Shown one piece after another: positions 42,269 to 51,738 of a DNA stretch of 64,000 nucleotides. The position numbers and the translations under genes are program-made. The first letter of the stretch is position 1; the number at the start of each line of letters is the position of its first letter. The stretch comes from Cupriavidus basilensis (lineage in GTDB: Bacteria > Pseudomonadota > Gammaproteobacteria > Burkholderiales > Burkholderiaceae). The notes beneath the pieces were generated by a model. It was not told where the DNA came from. It searched no databases and saw only the letters and a program-made list of their open reading frames with translations. The DNA is taken from assembly GCF_000876015.1 (NCBI RefSeq), contig NZ_BBQM01000016.1:372001-436000 (forward strand), in the 5' to 3' direction.

Positions 42269-45200
42269 GCTGCCTCCGCCATCGAGATCGCTGCGTCCAT
42301 GTCGACCGCGACGATGCGCGACACGCCTTGTTCCTGCATCGTCACGCCGATCAACTGGTGTGCCATTTCCATTGCGATCTTGTTGTGGGAAATGAAGACA
42401 AACTGGGTCTTGTCGGACATGCGCGCCACCATGTTGGCGTAGCGCTCCGTGTTGGCGTCGTCCAGCGGCGCGTCCACCTCGTCGAGCAGGCAGAACGGCG
42501 CCGGGTTGAGCTGGAACATGGCGAACACCAGCGCGATCGCGGTGAGCGCCTTCTCGCCGCCCGAGAGCAGGTGGATGGTGGAGTTCTTCTTGCCCGGGGG
42601 CTGCGCCATCACCTGCACGCCGGCGTCGAGGATTTCGTCGCCGGTCATGATGAGCTTGGCCTGGCCGCCGCCGAACAGCGACGGGAACAGCTCGCCGAAG
42701 TGGTGGTTGACCTGGTCGAAGGTGCCTTGCAGCATGGCCCGCGTTTCCTGGTCGATCTTGTGGATCGCGTCTTCCAGCGTGGTGATGGCGTCGACCAGGT
42801 CGGCCGACTGCGCGTCGAGGAAGGTCTTGCGCTCGCGCGCCGCGGCCAGTTCGTCGAGCGCGGCCATGTTGACGGGCCCGAGCGCGTTGATGGCGTTGTT
42901 CAGGCGCGTGACCTCGCCTTGCAGGTAGGACGGCTTGAGGTCCGGCGTGAGCTTCTCGGCCAGCACGGCCTCGTCGACCTCGGCGGTGGTCAGCTGCTCG
43001 GTGAACTGCTCCTGGTTCAGGCGCGCGGCCTGTTCCTTGAGCTGGTACTCGGTGATGCGGTCGCGCAGCGGCTGCAGGCTGCGCTCGGCGGCCAGGCGCT
43101 GGTCGTCGAACTGGCGCAGTTGCGCCGACAGCGCGTCGAGCTCGGTGCGCGCGGCCTGGAGCTTCTCCTCCTTCTCGGCGCGGCGCTCCAGCGCTTCCTG
43201 CAGGCCGGTGTGGGCGGTCTGCTCGTTGATGGTCTCGAGTTCGGCGCGCGCGTCCTCGAGCGACTGCTCGAGCCGCTCGGACTGGTCGGCGGCGGTCTGG
43301 ATGTTGCGGCGCAGCTCCTCGATGCGGCTGGCCAGGTTGCGCTCGGCGAACAGCGCTTCCTGCGCGGCGCGCTCGAAATCGCGCAGCTGGTGGCGCGCCG
43401 ACGACAGCTTGCTGTCGAGCGCCTCGAAGGCCATCTGGTGGTCTTCGTGGGTGGCCTGCATCTCGGCCAGCGCGGCGTCGTGCTGCTCGAAGCTGGCTTC
43501 GGATTCGGCGCGGATGGCGCGCTGCTCCTCGATCTGCGCGCGGATTTCTTCCAGTTCCTCGCGGATCTGGCCGCTGCGCGCGGCGTAGCGCTCCATCGCC
43601 TGCGACAGCTTGAGCACGTCCATCTGCAGCGCGTGCACGCGGCGCGTGGCCTGCTCGCTGCGGCTGCGCGCGTCGATCAGCAGCGCGCTGGCGTGCGTGT
43701 AGGCCGCGTCGGCGCGCACCGACTGGCTCCTGGCCTCGTCGGACAGCAGCATCTGCGCGCGCGCCTGCTTCTGCAGGTTCTCGATCTCCTGCTCGCGCGC
43801 CAGCATGCCGGCCTGCTCGGAATCGGCGGCGTACAACTGCACCGCGTTGCGCCCCACCAGGTGCCCTTCGGCCACCACGAAGCTGGCGCCCTCGGGCAGC
43901 GTGGCGCGCGCGGCCATCGCCTGGGCCATGTCGGTGGCGGTGTAGATGTCGGCCAGCCAGTCCTGCATCACGGCGCGGATGCCGGGCTCGGTGATCTGCA
44001 CCAGCGCCATCAGCGGGCGCAGGCCGGCCGGGGTGTCCTGCGGGCGCGCGGCCGGCGGCGGCGAATAGAAGGCCAGCTTGGCGGGCGGCGCGTCGGACAG
44101 GAAGGACTGGATCCAGTCCAGGTTGGAGACTTCGAGCGCGGCGAGCTTCTCGCGCAGCACGGATTCCAGCGCGTTTTCCCAGCCCGGCTCGATATGGAGC
44201 TTCTTCCACAGGCGCGGCAGCTCGGCCAGGCCGTGCTTTTCCAGCCACGGCTGCACCTTGCCTTCGGTCTGCACGCTTTCCTGCAACTGCTTGAGCGCGG
44301 ACAGGCGCGCTTCCAGCGCGGCGATGGCGGCGGCCTCGCCCTGCACGCGCTCCTGCGCGGCGCGGCGCTCGCCGTCCAGGCGCGGCACGCTTTCCTCGGC
44401 GTCGGCCAGGATCGCCTGCGTTTCTTCCTGCACGGCTTCCTGCTCGGCCAGCTCGGCACGCAGTTCTTCAAGACGGATTTCGTCGGGGCGGTCGAGACCC
44501 TTTTCCTCGCCGGACAGGCGCTCGCGGCGCTGCTCGAGCTGCTGCAGCATCTGGTCGGCGCTGCGCTGCTGCGCGGCTTCGAGCTTGAGCGCCTGCTCGG
44601 CCTGCATGATGCTGGCGCGCTGCTCGTTGGACAGCGCCTGGGCGTCGCGCCACTGGGCTTCCAGCGTGGGCAGCTCGTCGGTCTTGTGCGCCACGGCTTC
44701 CTGCGCCTCCACCGTGCGGCCCTCGGCCACGGCGAGCTCTTCCTCGGCCCGCGCGAGGTCGTCGGTGGCCTGCTCGGACTTGCCCTGCCACTGCTCGCGC
44801 TGCGCGGTGAGCGCGGCGATCTGCGCCTGCACGCGGTTGCGCGACTCGACCACGTAGCGGATCTCGGCCTCGAGCTTGCTGACTTCGCCGTTGGCCTCGT
44901 ACAACGCGCCCTGCGCGCTGTGCATATTGTCGGATGCCGCGTAATGCGCGGCGCGCATGGTTTCGAGCTCGGCCTCGACGTGGCGCAACTGCGCGGTCTG
45001 CGCCTCGAGGTCGATCTGGGCCTGCTCGATGGCGCGCTGGTGGCGTTCCTGCTCGGCCTGCGCCTCGCGCTTGCGCAGCAGCCACAGCAGGTGCTGCTTT
45101 TCCTCGCCGTCGGCCTGCAGGGTCTTGAAGCGCTGGGCCACCTCGGCCTGGCCTTCGAGCTTCTCGAGGTTGGCGCCGAGCTCGCGCAGGATGTCCTCGA

Positions 45201-45780
45201 CGCGGGTCAGGTTCTCGCGGGTGTCGGACAGGCGGTTCTCGGTCTCGCGGCGGCGTTCCTTGTACTTGGACACGCCGGCGGCTTCCTCGAGGAAGATGCG
45301 CATGTCATCGGGCTTGGCCTCGATGATGCGCGAGATCATGCCCTGCCCGATGATGGCGTAGGCGCGCGGGCCCAGGCCGGTGCCCAGGAAGATGTCCTGG
45401 ATGTCGCGCCGGCGCACCGCCTGGTTGTTGATGTAGTACGAGGAGGTGCCGTCGCGCGTGAGCACGCGCTTGACGGCGATCTCGGCGTACTGGCTCCATT
45501 GCCCGGCGGCGCGGCCGTCGGGATTGTCGAACACCAGCTCCACGCTGGCGCGCCCGGCCTGCTTGCGGGCGGTCGAGCCGTTGAAGATGACGTCCTGCAT
45601 GGACTCGCCGCGCAGCTCGGAAGCGCGTGACTCGCCCAGCACCCAGCGCACCGCATCGATGATGTTCGATTTGCCGCAGCCGTTGGGACCGACGATGCCG
45701 ACCAGCTGGCCGGGCACTTGAAAATTGGTGGGATCGACGAAGGACTTGAAGCCCGCCAGTTTGATCGAGGACAGTCGCAC
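42265..45780 (-). CDS. smc: Chromosome segregation ATPase SMC
   Basis: Condensin core subunit. 1171 residues, starting at a GTG (45780, MRLSSIKLAGFKSFVDPTNF). N-terminal Walker A GPNGCGKSN (31-39) with the Q-loop region. Two long coiled coils (about 170-500 and 670-1000) flank a hinge (about 510-650, LAFYSPPPAARPQDTPAGLR). The C-terminal head has the ABC signature LLSGGEKALTAIALVFAMFQ and Walker B FCLLDEVDAPLDDANT. A minus-strand extended -10 (45901-45909) gives a leader of about 114 nt. The coupled order smc-zipA-ligA-def links chromosome organisation, division and DNA joining. Confidence 0.97.
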   Translation of the reverse strand: MRLSSIKLAGFKSFVDPTNFQVPGQLVGIVGPNGCGKSNIIDAVRWVLGESRASELRGESMQDVIFNGSTARKQAGRASVELVFDNPDGRAAGQWSQYAEIAVKRVLTRDGTSSYYINNQAVRRRDIQDIFLGTGLGPRAYAIIGQGMISRIIEAKPDDMRIFLEEAAGVSKYKERRRETENRLSDTRENLTRVEDILRELGANLEKLEGQAEVAQRFKTLQADGEEKQHLLWLLRKREAQAEQERHQRAIEQAQIDLEAQTAQLRHVEAELETMRAAHYAASDNMHSAQGALYEANGEVSKLEAEIRYVVESRNRVQAQIAALTAQREQWQGKSEQATDDLARAEEELAVAEGRTVEAQEAVAHKTDELPTLEAQWRDAQALSNEQRASIMQAEQALKLEAAQQRSADQMLQQLEQRRERLSGEEKGLDRPDEIRLEELRAELAEQEAVQEETQAILADAEESVPRLDGERRAAQERVQGEAAAIAALEARLSALKQLQESVQTEGKVQPWLEKHGLAELPRLWKKLHIEPGWENALESVLREKLAALEVSNLDWIQSFLSDAPPAKLAFYSPPPAARPQDTPAGLRPLMALVQITEPGIRAVMQDWLADIYTATDMAQAMAARATLPEGASFVVAEGHLVGRNAVQLYAADSEQAGMLAREQEIENLQKQARAQMLLSDEARSQSVRADAAYTHASALLIDARSRSEQATRRVHALQMDVLKLSQAMERYAARSGQIREELEEIRAQIEEQRAIRAESEASFEQHDAALAEMQATHEDHQMAFEALDSKLSSARHQLRDFERAAQEALFAERNLASRIEELRRNIQTAADQSERLEQSLEDARAELETINEQTAHTGLQEALERRAEKEEKLQAARTELDALSAQLRQFDDQRLAAERSLQPLRDRITEYQLKEQAARLNQEQFTEQLTTAEVDEAVLAEKLTPDLKPSYLQGEVTRLNNAINALGPVNMAALDELAAARERKTFLDAQSADLVDAITTLEDAIHKIDQETRAMLQGTFDQVNHHFGELFPSLFGGGQAKLIMTGDEILDAGVQVMAQPPGKKNSTIHLLSGGEKALTAIALVFAMFQLNPAPFCLLDEVDAPLDDANTERYANMVARMSDKTQFVFISHNKIAMEMAHQLIGVTMQEQGVSRIVAVDMDAAISMAEAA

Positions 45781-45900
45781 GGTTGGTCGTGGGGTATCTA
45801 GGGTATTGCAGCGTTCAGGGAGGCCGGGCCAGCGCAGAGGCGGGCGGCGCGGGCCGCATTGGGGCGCGCGCCGGGCTCTTGTGCCCGATAGTTGGCGCTA

Positions 45901-45909
45901 ATCATACCA
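45901..45909 (-). promoter_or_regulatory. Candidate extended -10 of smc
   Basis: On the minus strand TGGTATGAT (TGn plus TATGAT) lies 121 bp before the GTG start. No -35 match is seen; three 11-bp repeats sit 26-58 bp upstream of it. Confidence 0.5.
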
Positions 45910-45931
45910 TCGCCCCTTCCGCGCCCGGGCG

Positions 45932-45964
45932 CTTTCAGGGACCTTTCAGCGACCTTTCGGCGCC
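45932..45964. repeat. Three helically phased 11-bp direct repeats upstream of smc
   Basis: CTTTCAGGGAC (45932-45942), CTTTCAGCGAC (45943-45953) and CTTTCGGCGCC (45954-45964) recur with an 11-bp period, about one DNA turn, at about -38 to -70 relative to the inferred smc start. Confidence 0.6.
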
Positions 45965-46160
45965 GCGGAAGAGGCCGTTTCCCCGGCGGCTTTGCACCCC
46001 TTCCGATTCACTTTGTGCGGTCCGCGCCCTACACTCAGAGCAGACATCGCGCGCCCGGCGCGGGCCGCCCGTGCGTGGCGGCAACGCACGGCGCGGAACC
46101 GGCGGGAAACTTCCGAGGGTTAGTGCTAGTCTCTCCCTTGTCAGCGTGATCCCTGATGCC

Positions 46161-46219
46161 CATTGCAGTCAGCCCACTAGTCAGCCCCCGTTGCAGTCAG
46201 CCCCATTGCAGTCAACCCC
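46161..46219. repeat. 15-bp tandem repeats upstream of the ferritin-like gene
   Basis: Units ATTGCAGTCAGCCC, CTAGTCAGCCCCC (degenerate), GTTGCAGTCAGCCCC and ATTGCAGTCAACCCC follow one another, ending 82 bp before the ATG. Confidence 0.75.
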
Positions 46220-46300
46220 TGTCCGGCGGGCAGGTGACGCAGACGGCGTCTCCGGCCCAACGCGGAGCCCTGCTCCGCGCTTCTCCTGGGAGTGTTCAGC

Positions 46301-47176
46301 ATGACCGCCTCTATTCCGGCGAACTCAGACGAAAGCGTGACCGGCCCCGCCGCCGGCGATGCAAGAAAACGGATGCCCTGGTCCATCGGCGAGATCGACT
46401 TCGCCGCCATCGACGTGGCGCGCGTGCGCCCGGACCGCGAACTGTTCTACCTGCTGGTGTCCGCCTCCTTTGTCGAGAGCGGCTCCGACACCTACGCCGG
46501 CAACCTCGCCACCTACTACGCCGCCAACCCGGAAGCCTCCGGCTGGCTGGCCGAGCACTGGGAAGCCGAGGAGCTGCAGCACGGCCTGGCGCTGCGGCGC
46601 TATGTCGAGCACGTGTGGCCCGAATTCGACTGGGAGCGCGGCTACGCGCGCTTCTTCGAGGAATACCGCCACACCTGCTCGGTCGACAACTTCGAGCCCT
46701 CCGAAGCGCTGGAGATGGCCGCGCGCTGCGTGGTCGAGACCGGCACCGCGGCGCTCTACCGCTCGCTCGAGCAGGCCAGCGACGAGCCCGTGCTGCGCGA
46801 CCTGACGCGCCGCATCGCCAACGACGAGGTGCGCCACTACAAGCATTTCTACCGCTACTTCAACACCTTCAACGGCGTCGAGCGGCTCGGCCGCTGGCGC
46901 GTGCTGGGCGCGCTGGTGCGCCGCCTGCTGGAAATCAAGAACGAGGACGCGGAGATCGCGCTGCGCAACGTGCTGCGCATCGAGCGCGGCACCGAGGACA
47001 TTCCGCAGAAGGACGTGCGCCGGCTCAATTCCCGCGTCAGCGCGGTGATCCGTCGCAACCTGCCGATCGAGATGACGGTGAAGATGCTGCTGCGCCCGCT
47101 GGACCTGCACGCCGGTGTCGAGCGCGCCATCCGCAAGCCGCTGGTGGCGCTGGTGTCGCGGGCCGTGCTGCACTGA
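46301..47176 (+). CDS. Ferritin-like diiron-fold protein of unknown function
   Basis: 291 residues from ATG 46301 (MTASIPANSDESVTGPAAGD), with GGGAG upstream. After a 30-residue disordered lead comes a four-helix ferritin-like domain with diiron-type ligands: a Glu in FVESGSDTYAGNL, an ExxH in HWEAEELQHGLALRRY, a Glu in RCVVETGTAALYRSLEQ and an ExxH-like NDEVRHYKHFYRYF. The C-terminal third is basic and helical. It resembles uncharacterised ferritin-like / acyl-ACP-desaturase-related proteins; iron storage, an oxygenase or an oxidase are possible. Monocistronic, between smc and dapC. Confidence 0.75.
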   Translation: MTASIPANSDESVTGPAAGDARKRMPWSIGEIDFAAIDVARVRPDRELFYLLVSASFVESGSDTYAGNLATYYAANPEASGWLAEHWEAEELQHGLALRRYVEHVWPEFDWERGYARFFEEYRHTCSVDNFEPSEALEMAARCVVETGTAALYRSLEQASDEPVLRDLTRRIANDEVRHYKHFYRYFNTFNGVERLGRWRVLGALVRRLLEIKNEDAEIALRNVLRIERGTEDIPQKDVRRLNSRVSAVIRRNLPIEMTVKMLLRPLDLHAGVERAIRKPLVALVSRAVLH

Positions 47177-47395
47177 ACGCGGCCCGGCGCCCGCCCTAAT
47201 GGAAACAGGGACAGATGCGGCGGGCAGGTTACGCATGAACGCGGAAAAGACCGCCGGCATGGCGGCCGGTCGATGATGGCAAAGGAAAAACGGCAGGGAA
47301 AATGCGGGAGGGAACGGGCCGCGGCCACTTGGGCGGGCCGGCCGGAAAAGCCCGCCAGGCCCGCGCCCCGCGCGCGGGAACGCCCGCCAATCCTC

Positions 47396-47401
47396 TATAA
47401 T
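47396..47401 (+). promoter_or_regulatory. Candidate -10 of the dap operon
   Basis: A consensus TATAAT lies 42 bases before the dapC GTG; no -35 match is found 16-18 bp upstream, so an activator may be needed. Confidence 0.45.
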
Positions 47402-47442
47402 GTCCGGCTTTGAGCCTTGGCCCTGGCGGCCCGAACCTGACC

Positions 47443-48660
47443 GTGAACCCCCGACTCGACCTGCTCCAGCCCTACCCGTTCGAGAAACTGCGCGTGCTGG
47501 TGGCCAACGTGAAGCCGAACGCCGCGTTGCCCGCGATCAGTTTCGGTATCGGCGAACCCAAGCATCCCACGCCCGCGTTCATCAAGCAGGCGCTGGCGGA
47601 CGCGCTCGGCGGGCTGGCGAATTATCCCACGACGGCCGGTTCCGACGCCCTGCGGCAGTGCATCGCCGCGTGGCTCCAGCGCCGCTACGGCCTGCCCGCG
47701 GTCAACCCGGCCACCGAGGTGCTGCCCGTGACCGGCTCGCGCGAGGCGCTGTTCGCGTTCGCCCAGACCGTGGTCGACGCCAGCCGCCCCGGCGCGCTGG
47801 TGCTGTGCCCGAACCCGTTCTACCAGATCTACGAAGGCGCGGCGCTGCTGGCCGGCGCCACCCCGGTGTTCGCCAACAGCGACCCGGCGCGCAACTTCGC
47901 CCCGGCCTTCGACCGCATTCCGGCCGAGACCTGGGCCCGCGTGCAACTGGTCTACGTGTGCTCGCCCGGCAACCCGACCGGCGCGGTGCTGTCGCTCGAC
48001 GACTGGCGCGAACTGTTCGCGCTGTCGGACCGCCACGGTTTCGTGATCGCCTCCGACGAGTGCTATTCGGAAATCTATTTCAAGGAAGGCGAGCCGCCGC
48101 TGGGCGCGCTCGAAGCCGCGCGCGAGCTGGGCCGCGCCGAAGGCGCGCATCCGTTCGAGCGGCTGGTGATGTTCTCCAGCCTGTCCAAGCGCTCCAACGT
48201 GCCGGGCCTGCGCTCGGGCTTCGTGGCCGGCGACGCCGCCCTGCTGAAGAAATTCCTGCTATACCGTACCTATCACGGCGGCGCCATGAACCCGGCGGTG
48301 CAGGCCGCCAGCGTGGCGGCCTGGAACGACGAGGCCCACGTGCGCGACAACCGCGCCGCCTACGTGCGCAAGTTCGCCGAGGTCACGCCGATGCTGGCCG
48401 AGGTGCTGGACGTGGCCCTGCCCGACGCCGGCTTCTACCTGTGGGCCGACGTCTCGCGCACCGGCCTGAGCGACACCGAGTTCGCCACCCGCCTGCTGGC
48501 CGAGCAGAACGTCACCGTGCTGCCCGGCAGCTACCTGGCGCGCGAGGCCGGCGGCGTCAATCCCGGCGCCAACCGCGTGCGCATGGCGCTGGTGGCCACG
48601 CCCGAGGAATGCCTGGAAGGCGCGCGCCGCATCGTCGCCTTCTGCCGCTCGCTCGGCTGA
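47443..48660 (+). CDS. dapC: Succinyldiaminopimelate aminotransferase
   Basis: PLP enzyme converting N-succinyl-2-amino-6-ketopimelate to N-succinyl-LL-diaminopimelate in the lysine/peptidoglycan pathway. 405 residues from GTG 47443, giving (M)NPRLDLLQPYPFEKLRVLV. An in-frame TTG at 47410 would be longer but lies only about 9 bases after the TATAAT. Class I aminotransferase fold: cofactor Lys in FSSLSKRSNVPGLRSGF, SPGNPTGAVLSLDDW, and Asp in ASDECYSEIYF. With dapD and dapE next door the function is well supported. Confidence 0.93.
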   Translation: MNPRLDLLQPYPFEKLRVLVANVKPNAALPAISFGIGEPKHPTPAFIKQALADALGGLANYPTTAGSDALRQCIAAWLQRRYGLPAVNPATEVLPVTGSREALFAFAQTVVDASRPGALVLCPNPFYQIYEGAALLAGATPVFANSDPARNFAPAFDRIPAETWARVQLVYVCSPGNPTGAVLSLDDWRELFALSDRHGFVIASDECYSEIYFKEGEPPLGALEAARELGRAEGAHPFERLVMFSSLSKRSNVPGLRSGFVAGDAALLKKFLLYRTYHGGAMNPAVQAASVAAWNDEAHVRDNRAAYVRKFAEVTPMLAEVLDVALPDAGFYLWADVSRTGLSDTEFATRLLAEQNVTVLPGSYLAREAGGVNPGANRVRMALVATPEECLEGARRIVAFCRSLG

Positions 48661-48715
48661 ACGCCGCGCCCCCGGATTTCACCGTAGACAACGATCAACC
48701 ACTGAAAACACGCAT

Positions 48716-49543
<828 letters not shown>

Positions 49544-49556
49544 TCGCGCCTTGCCC

Positions 49557-49590
49557 GGGGCGGCGGCGGGAAAATTCCCGCCGCCGCCCC
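49557..49590 (+). terminator. 16-bp perfect hairpin after dapD
   Basis: GGGGCGGCGGCGGGAA (49557-49572) and TTCCCGCCGCCGCCCC (49575-49590) are perfect inverted repeats 13 bp past the dapD stop. The stem is extremely stable but not followed by Ts; it could cause partial termination or protect the dapCD mRNA 3' end. Confidence 0.55.
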
Positions 49591-49626
49591 GCCGTCAGAC
49601 CGATGCCCTCCCTCCGCAAGCGACTC

Positions 49627-50001
49627 ATGGCCCTGGATCCCGCCACCGTCAGCACCGTGCTGTCCCTTCTGCCGACCATTCTCGAGCAGGCCAACAAGAC
49701 CATCGAGAAGATCAAGAAAGGCCGGCGCAAGGACGGCGCGCCGGAGAACGCCGGACCCGAATCCATCGAAGCGCGCGACGGTTCCGCCGCCGCCCGCATC
49801 GCCGAGCTCGAAGCCGCCGCCGTGCAGCAGGCCGAAGCGGTCAAGCTGCTGGCCGAGCAGCACGCCATCACCATCGAGGCGCTGCGCAAGGAAGCCGCGC
49901 GGCTGGACCGCCGCCTGCGCCTGATGACCAGCGTGGCGATGGCCGGCGTGGCGCTGGGCCTGGGCGCGCTGGTCGTCGCCCTGAACCTGCTGTTCCGCTA
50001 A
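49627..50001 (+). CDS. Small membrane-anchored coiled-coil protein of unknown function
   Basis: 124 residues from ATG 49627 (MALDPATVSTVLSLLPTILE); an ATG eight codons upstream (49603) is equally possible because neither has a clear ribosome site. Visible parts: a hydrophobic N-terminal helix, a basic stretch (KIKKGRRKDG), a helical coiled coil (AARIAELEAAAVQQAEAVKL) and one C-terminal membrane segment (MAGVALGLGALVVALNLLF). I do not recognise a family. It is tucked between dapD and the ArsC-like gene, 25 bp before the latter. Confidence 0.6.
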   Translation: MALDPATVSTVLSLLPTILEQANKTIEKIKKGRRKDGAPENAGPESIEARDGSAAARIAELEAAAVQQAEAVKLLAEQHAITIEALRKEAARLDRRLRLMTSVAMAGVALGLGALVVALNLLFR

Positions 50002-50026
50002 GCGCCGACAAGGCGCACCGCACACC

Positions 50027-50374
50027 ATGACCGTCCTGCTCTACGGCATTCCCAACTGCGACACCGTCAAGAAGGCCCGCACCTGGCTCGACGCCAACGG
50101 CGTGGCCTACACCTTCCACGACTTCAAGAAGCAAGGCGTGGACGAAACGCTGCTGCGCGGCTGGCTCAAGCATGTGCCGCTGGCCACGCTGCTCAACCGC
50201 AAGGGCACCACGTACCGCGCGCTGTCGGACGCCGACAAGGCCCGCGCCGAGAGCGAAGCGGGCGCGATCGCGCTGATGCAGCAGAGCCCGTCGCTGATCA
50301 AGCGGCCGGTGCTCGACCGCGGCGGGAAGATTTCCGTCGGTTTTTCGGCGGATGGTTACGCCGGGTTGTTCTGA
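50027..50374 (+). CDS. ArsC/Spx-family thioredoxin-fold protein
   Basis: 115 residues. The thioredoxin-like start MTVLLYGIPNCDTVKKARTW keeps a single Cys (C11), followed by the family's FHDFKKQGVD, LLNRKGTTYR and SPSLIKRPVL blocks. It matches the YffB-type subgroup commonly found next to dapE, which resembles glutathione-dependent arsenate reductase but has no proven arsenate activity. The dapE neighbourhood argues against a resistance role. Confidence 0.88.
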   Translation: MTVLLYGIPNCDTVKKARTWLDANGVAYTFHDFKKQGVDETLLRGWLKHVPLATLLNRKGTTYRALSDADKARAESEAGAIALMQQSPSLIKRPVLDRGGKISVGFSADGYAGLF

Positions 50375-50537
50375 CGTTCTTGCGGGGCTGGCGGCAGGTT
50401 GCGTGCCGGCGGCTCCCGGGGTGCGCCCGCCGGCACCACCCAACGCAAGAACATCGGCCACCGCCCCCGGAAAGCGTAAACTCCCCGCCCAACCCCCTGT
50501 ACTGCAGCGCCGGCCCCGAGGCCGCGCACACGCCACC

Positions 50538-51689
50538 ATGAATCCGACCCTCGCCCTCACCGAAGACCTGATCCGCCGCCGCTCCGTCACGCCCGCCGAC
50601 GAAGGCTGCCAGGCCGTGCTCGAAACCCGCCTCAAGGCCATCGGCTTCGAATGCGAGTGGATCGTCAGCGGCCCCGACGACTTCCGCGTCACCAACCTGT
50701 GGGCCGTCAGGCGCGGCACGCAGGGCAAGGACGGCAAGCTGCTGGCCTTCGCCGGCCACACCGACGTGGTGCCCACCGGCCCGCTCGAGCAATGGGGCTC
50801 CGACCCGTTCCAGCCCAGCCACCGCGACGGCAAGCTGTACGGCCGCGGCGCGGCCGACATGAAGACCTCGATCGCCGGCTTCGTGGTGGCGTCGGAAGAG
50901 TTCGTGCGGCAGCACCCGGACCACGCCGGCTCGATCGCCTTCCTCATCACCAGCGACGAGGAAGGCCCCGCGCACGACGGCACCGTCAAGGTGGTCGAGG
51001 CGCTCAAGGCGCGCGGCGAGCGCCTGGACTACTGCGTGATCGGCGAGCCGACCTCGGTCGACACGCTCGGCGACATGGTCAAGAACGGCCGCCGCGGCTC
51101 GCTCTCGGGCAAGCTCACCGTCAAGGGCGTGCAGGGCCACATCGCCTACCCGCACCTGGCGAAGAACCCGATCCACCTGGCCGCGCCCGCGCTGGCCGAA
51201 CTGGTGGGCGAACGCTGGGACGAAGGCAACGAATACTTCCCCGCCACCAGCTGGCAGATGTCGAACATCCACGGCGGCACCGGCGCCACCAACGTGATCC
51301 CGGGCCACGTCACGGTCGACTTCAACTTCCGCTTCTCCACCGCCAGCACGCCCGAGGGCCTGAAGGCGCGCGTGCATGCCATCCTCGACCGCCACGGCCT
51401 CGACTACGAGCTGGCCTGGACCCTCGGCGGCGAACCGTTCCTGACCGCGCGCGGCGAGCTGTCCGAAGCGCTGGCCGGCGCCATCGAGGCCGAGACCGGC
51501 GTCAGGACCGAGCTCTCCACCACCGGCGGCACCTCCGACGGCCGCTTCATCGCCAGGATCTGCCCGCAGGTCATCGAGTTCGGCCCACCCAACGCCAGCA
51601 TCCACAAGATCGACGAGCACGTCGAAGTGCGCTTCGTCGAGCCGCTCAAGAATGTCTACCGCGGCGTGCTGGAACGATTGATCGCCTGA
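50538..51689 (+). CDS. dapE: Succinyl-diaminopimelate desuccinylase
   Basis: Zinc amidohydrolase releasing LL-diaminopimelate and succinate. 383 residues from ATG 50538 (MNPTLALTEDLIRRRSVTPA); the upstream frame is rejected. M20 peptidase fold with metal ligands in AFAGHTDVVPTG (His), YGRGAADMKTSIAG (Asp), ITSDEEGPAHDG (catalytic and metal Glu) and a C-terminal His in PNASIHKIDEHV; the dimerisation lid carries SNIHGGTGATNVIPG. It completes a dapC-D-E set in one operon-like run. Confidence 0.97.
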   Translation: MNPTLALTEDLIRRRSVTPADEGCQAVLETRLKAIGFECEWIVSGPDDFRVTNLWAVRRGTQGKDGKLLAFAGHTDVVPTGPLEQWGSDPFQPSHRDGKLYGRGAADMKTSIAGFVVASEEFVRQHPDHAGSIAFLITSDEEGPAHDGTVKVVEALKARGERLDYCVIGEPTSVDTLGDMVKNGRRGSLSGKLTVKGVQGHIAYPHLAKNPIHLAAPALAELVGERWDEGNEYFPATSWQMSNIHGGTGATNVIPGHVTVDFNFRFSTASTPEGLKARVHAILDRHGLDYELAWTLGGEPFLTARGELSEALAGAIEAETGVRTELSTTGGTSDGRFIARICPQVIEFGPPNASIHKIDEHVEVRFVEPLKNVYRGVLERLIA

Positions 51690-51738
51690 TCGGCTGAACG
51701 CCCGATCGACTGAACGCAGAAACACTAGGACCACCGCA

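Larger units (their letters stand above)
45781..46300. other. 520-bp divergent region, smc / ferritin-like gene
   Basis: No gene is supported; frames reading through it lack ribosome sites and recognisable domains. It contains the smc extended -10 (45901-45909), three 11-bp direct repeats (45932-45964) and four 15-bp direct repeats (46161-46219). Confidence 0.6.

Noticed and set aside
45783..46304. 173-residue plus-strand frame between smc and the ferritin-like gene
   Set aside because: Low-complexity, no ribosome site, runs through the promoter repeats and has no recognisable domain.
50027..50374. Arsenate resistance gene
   Set aside because: The ArsC-like protein lacks an ars context and belongs to the dapE-linked subgroup without proven arsenate reduction.
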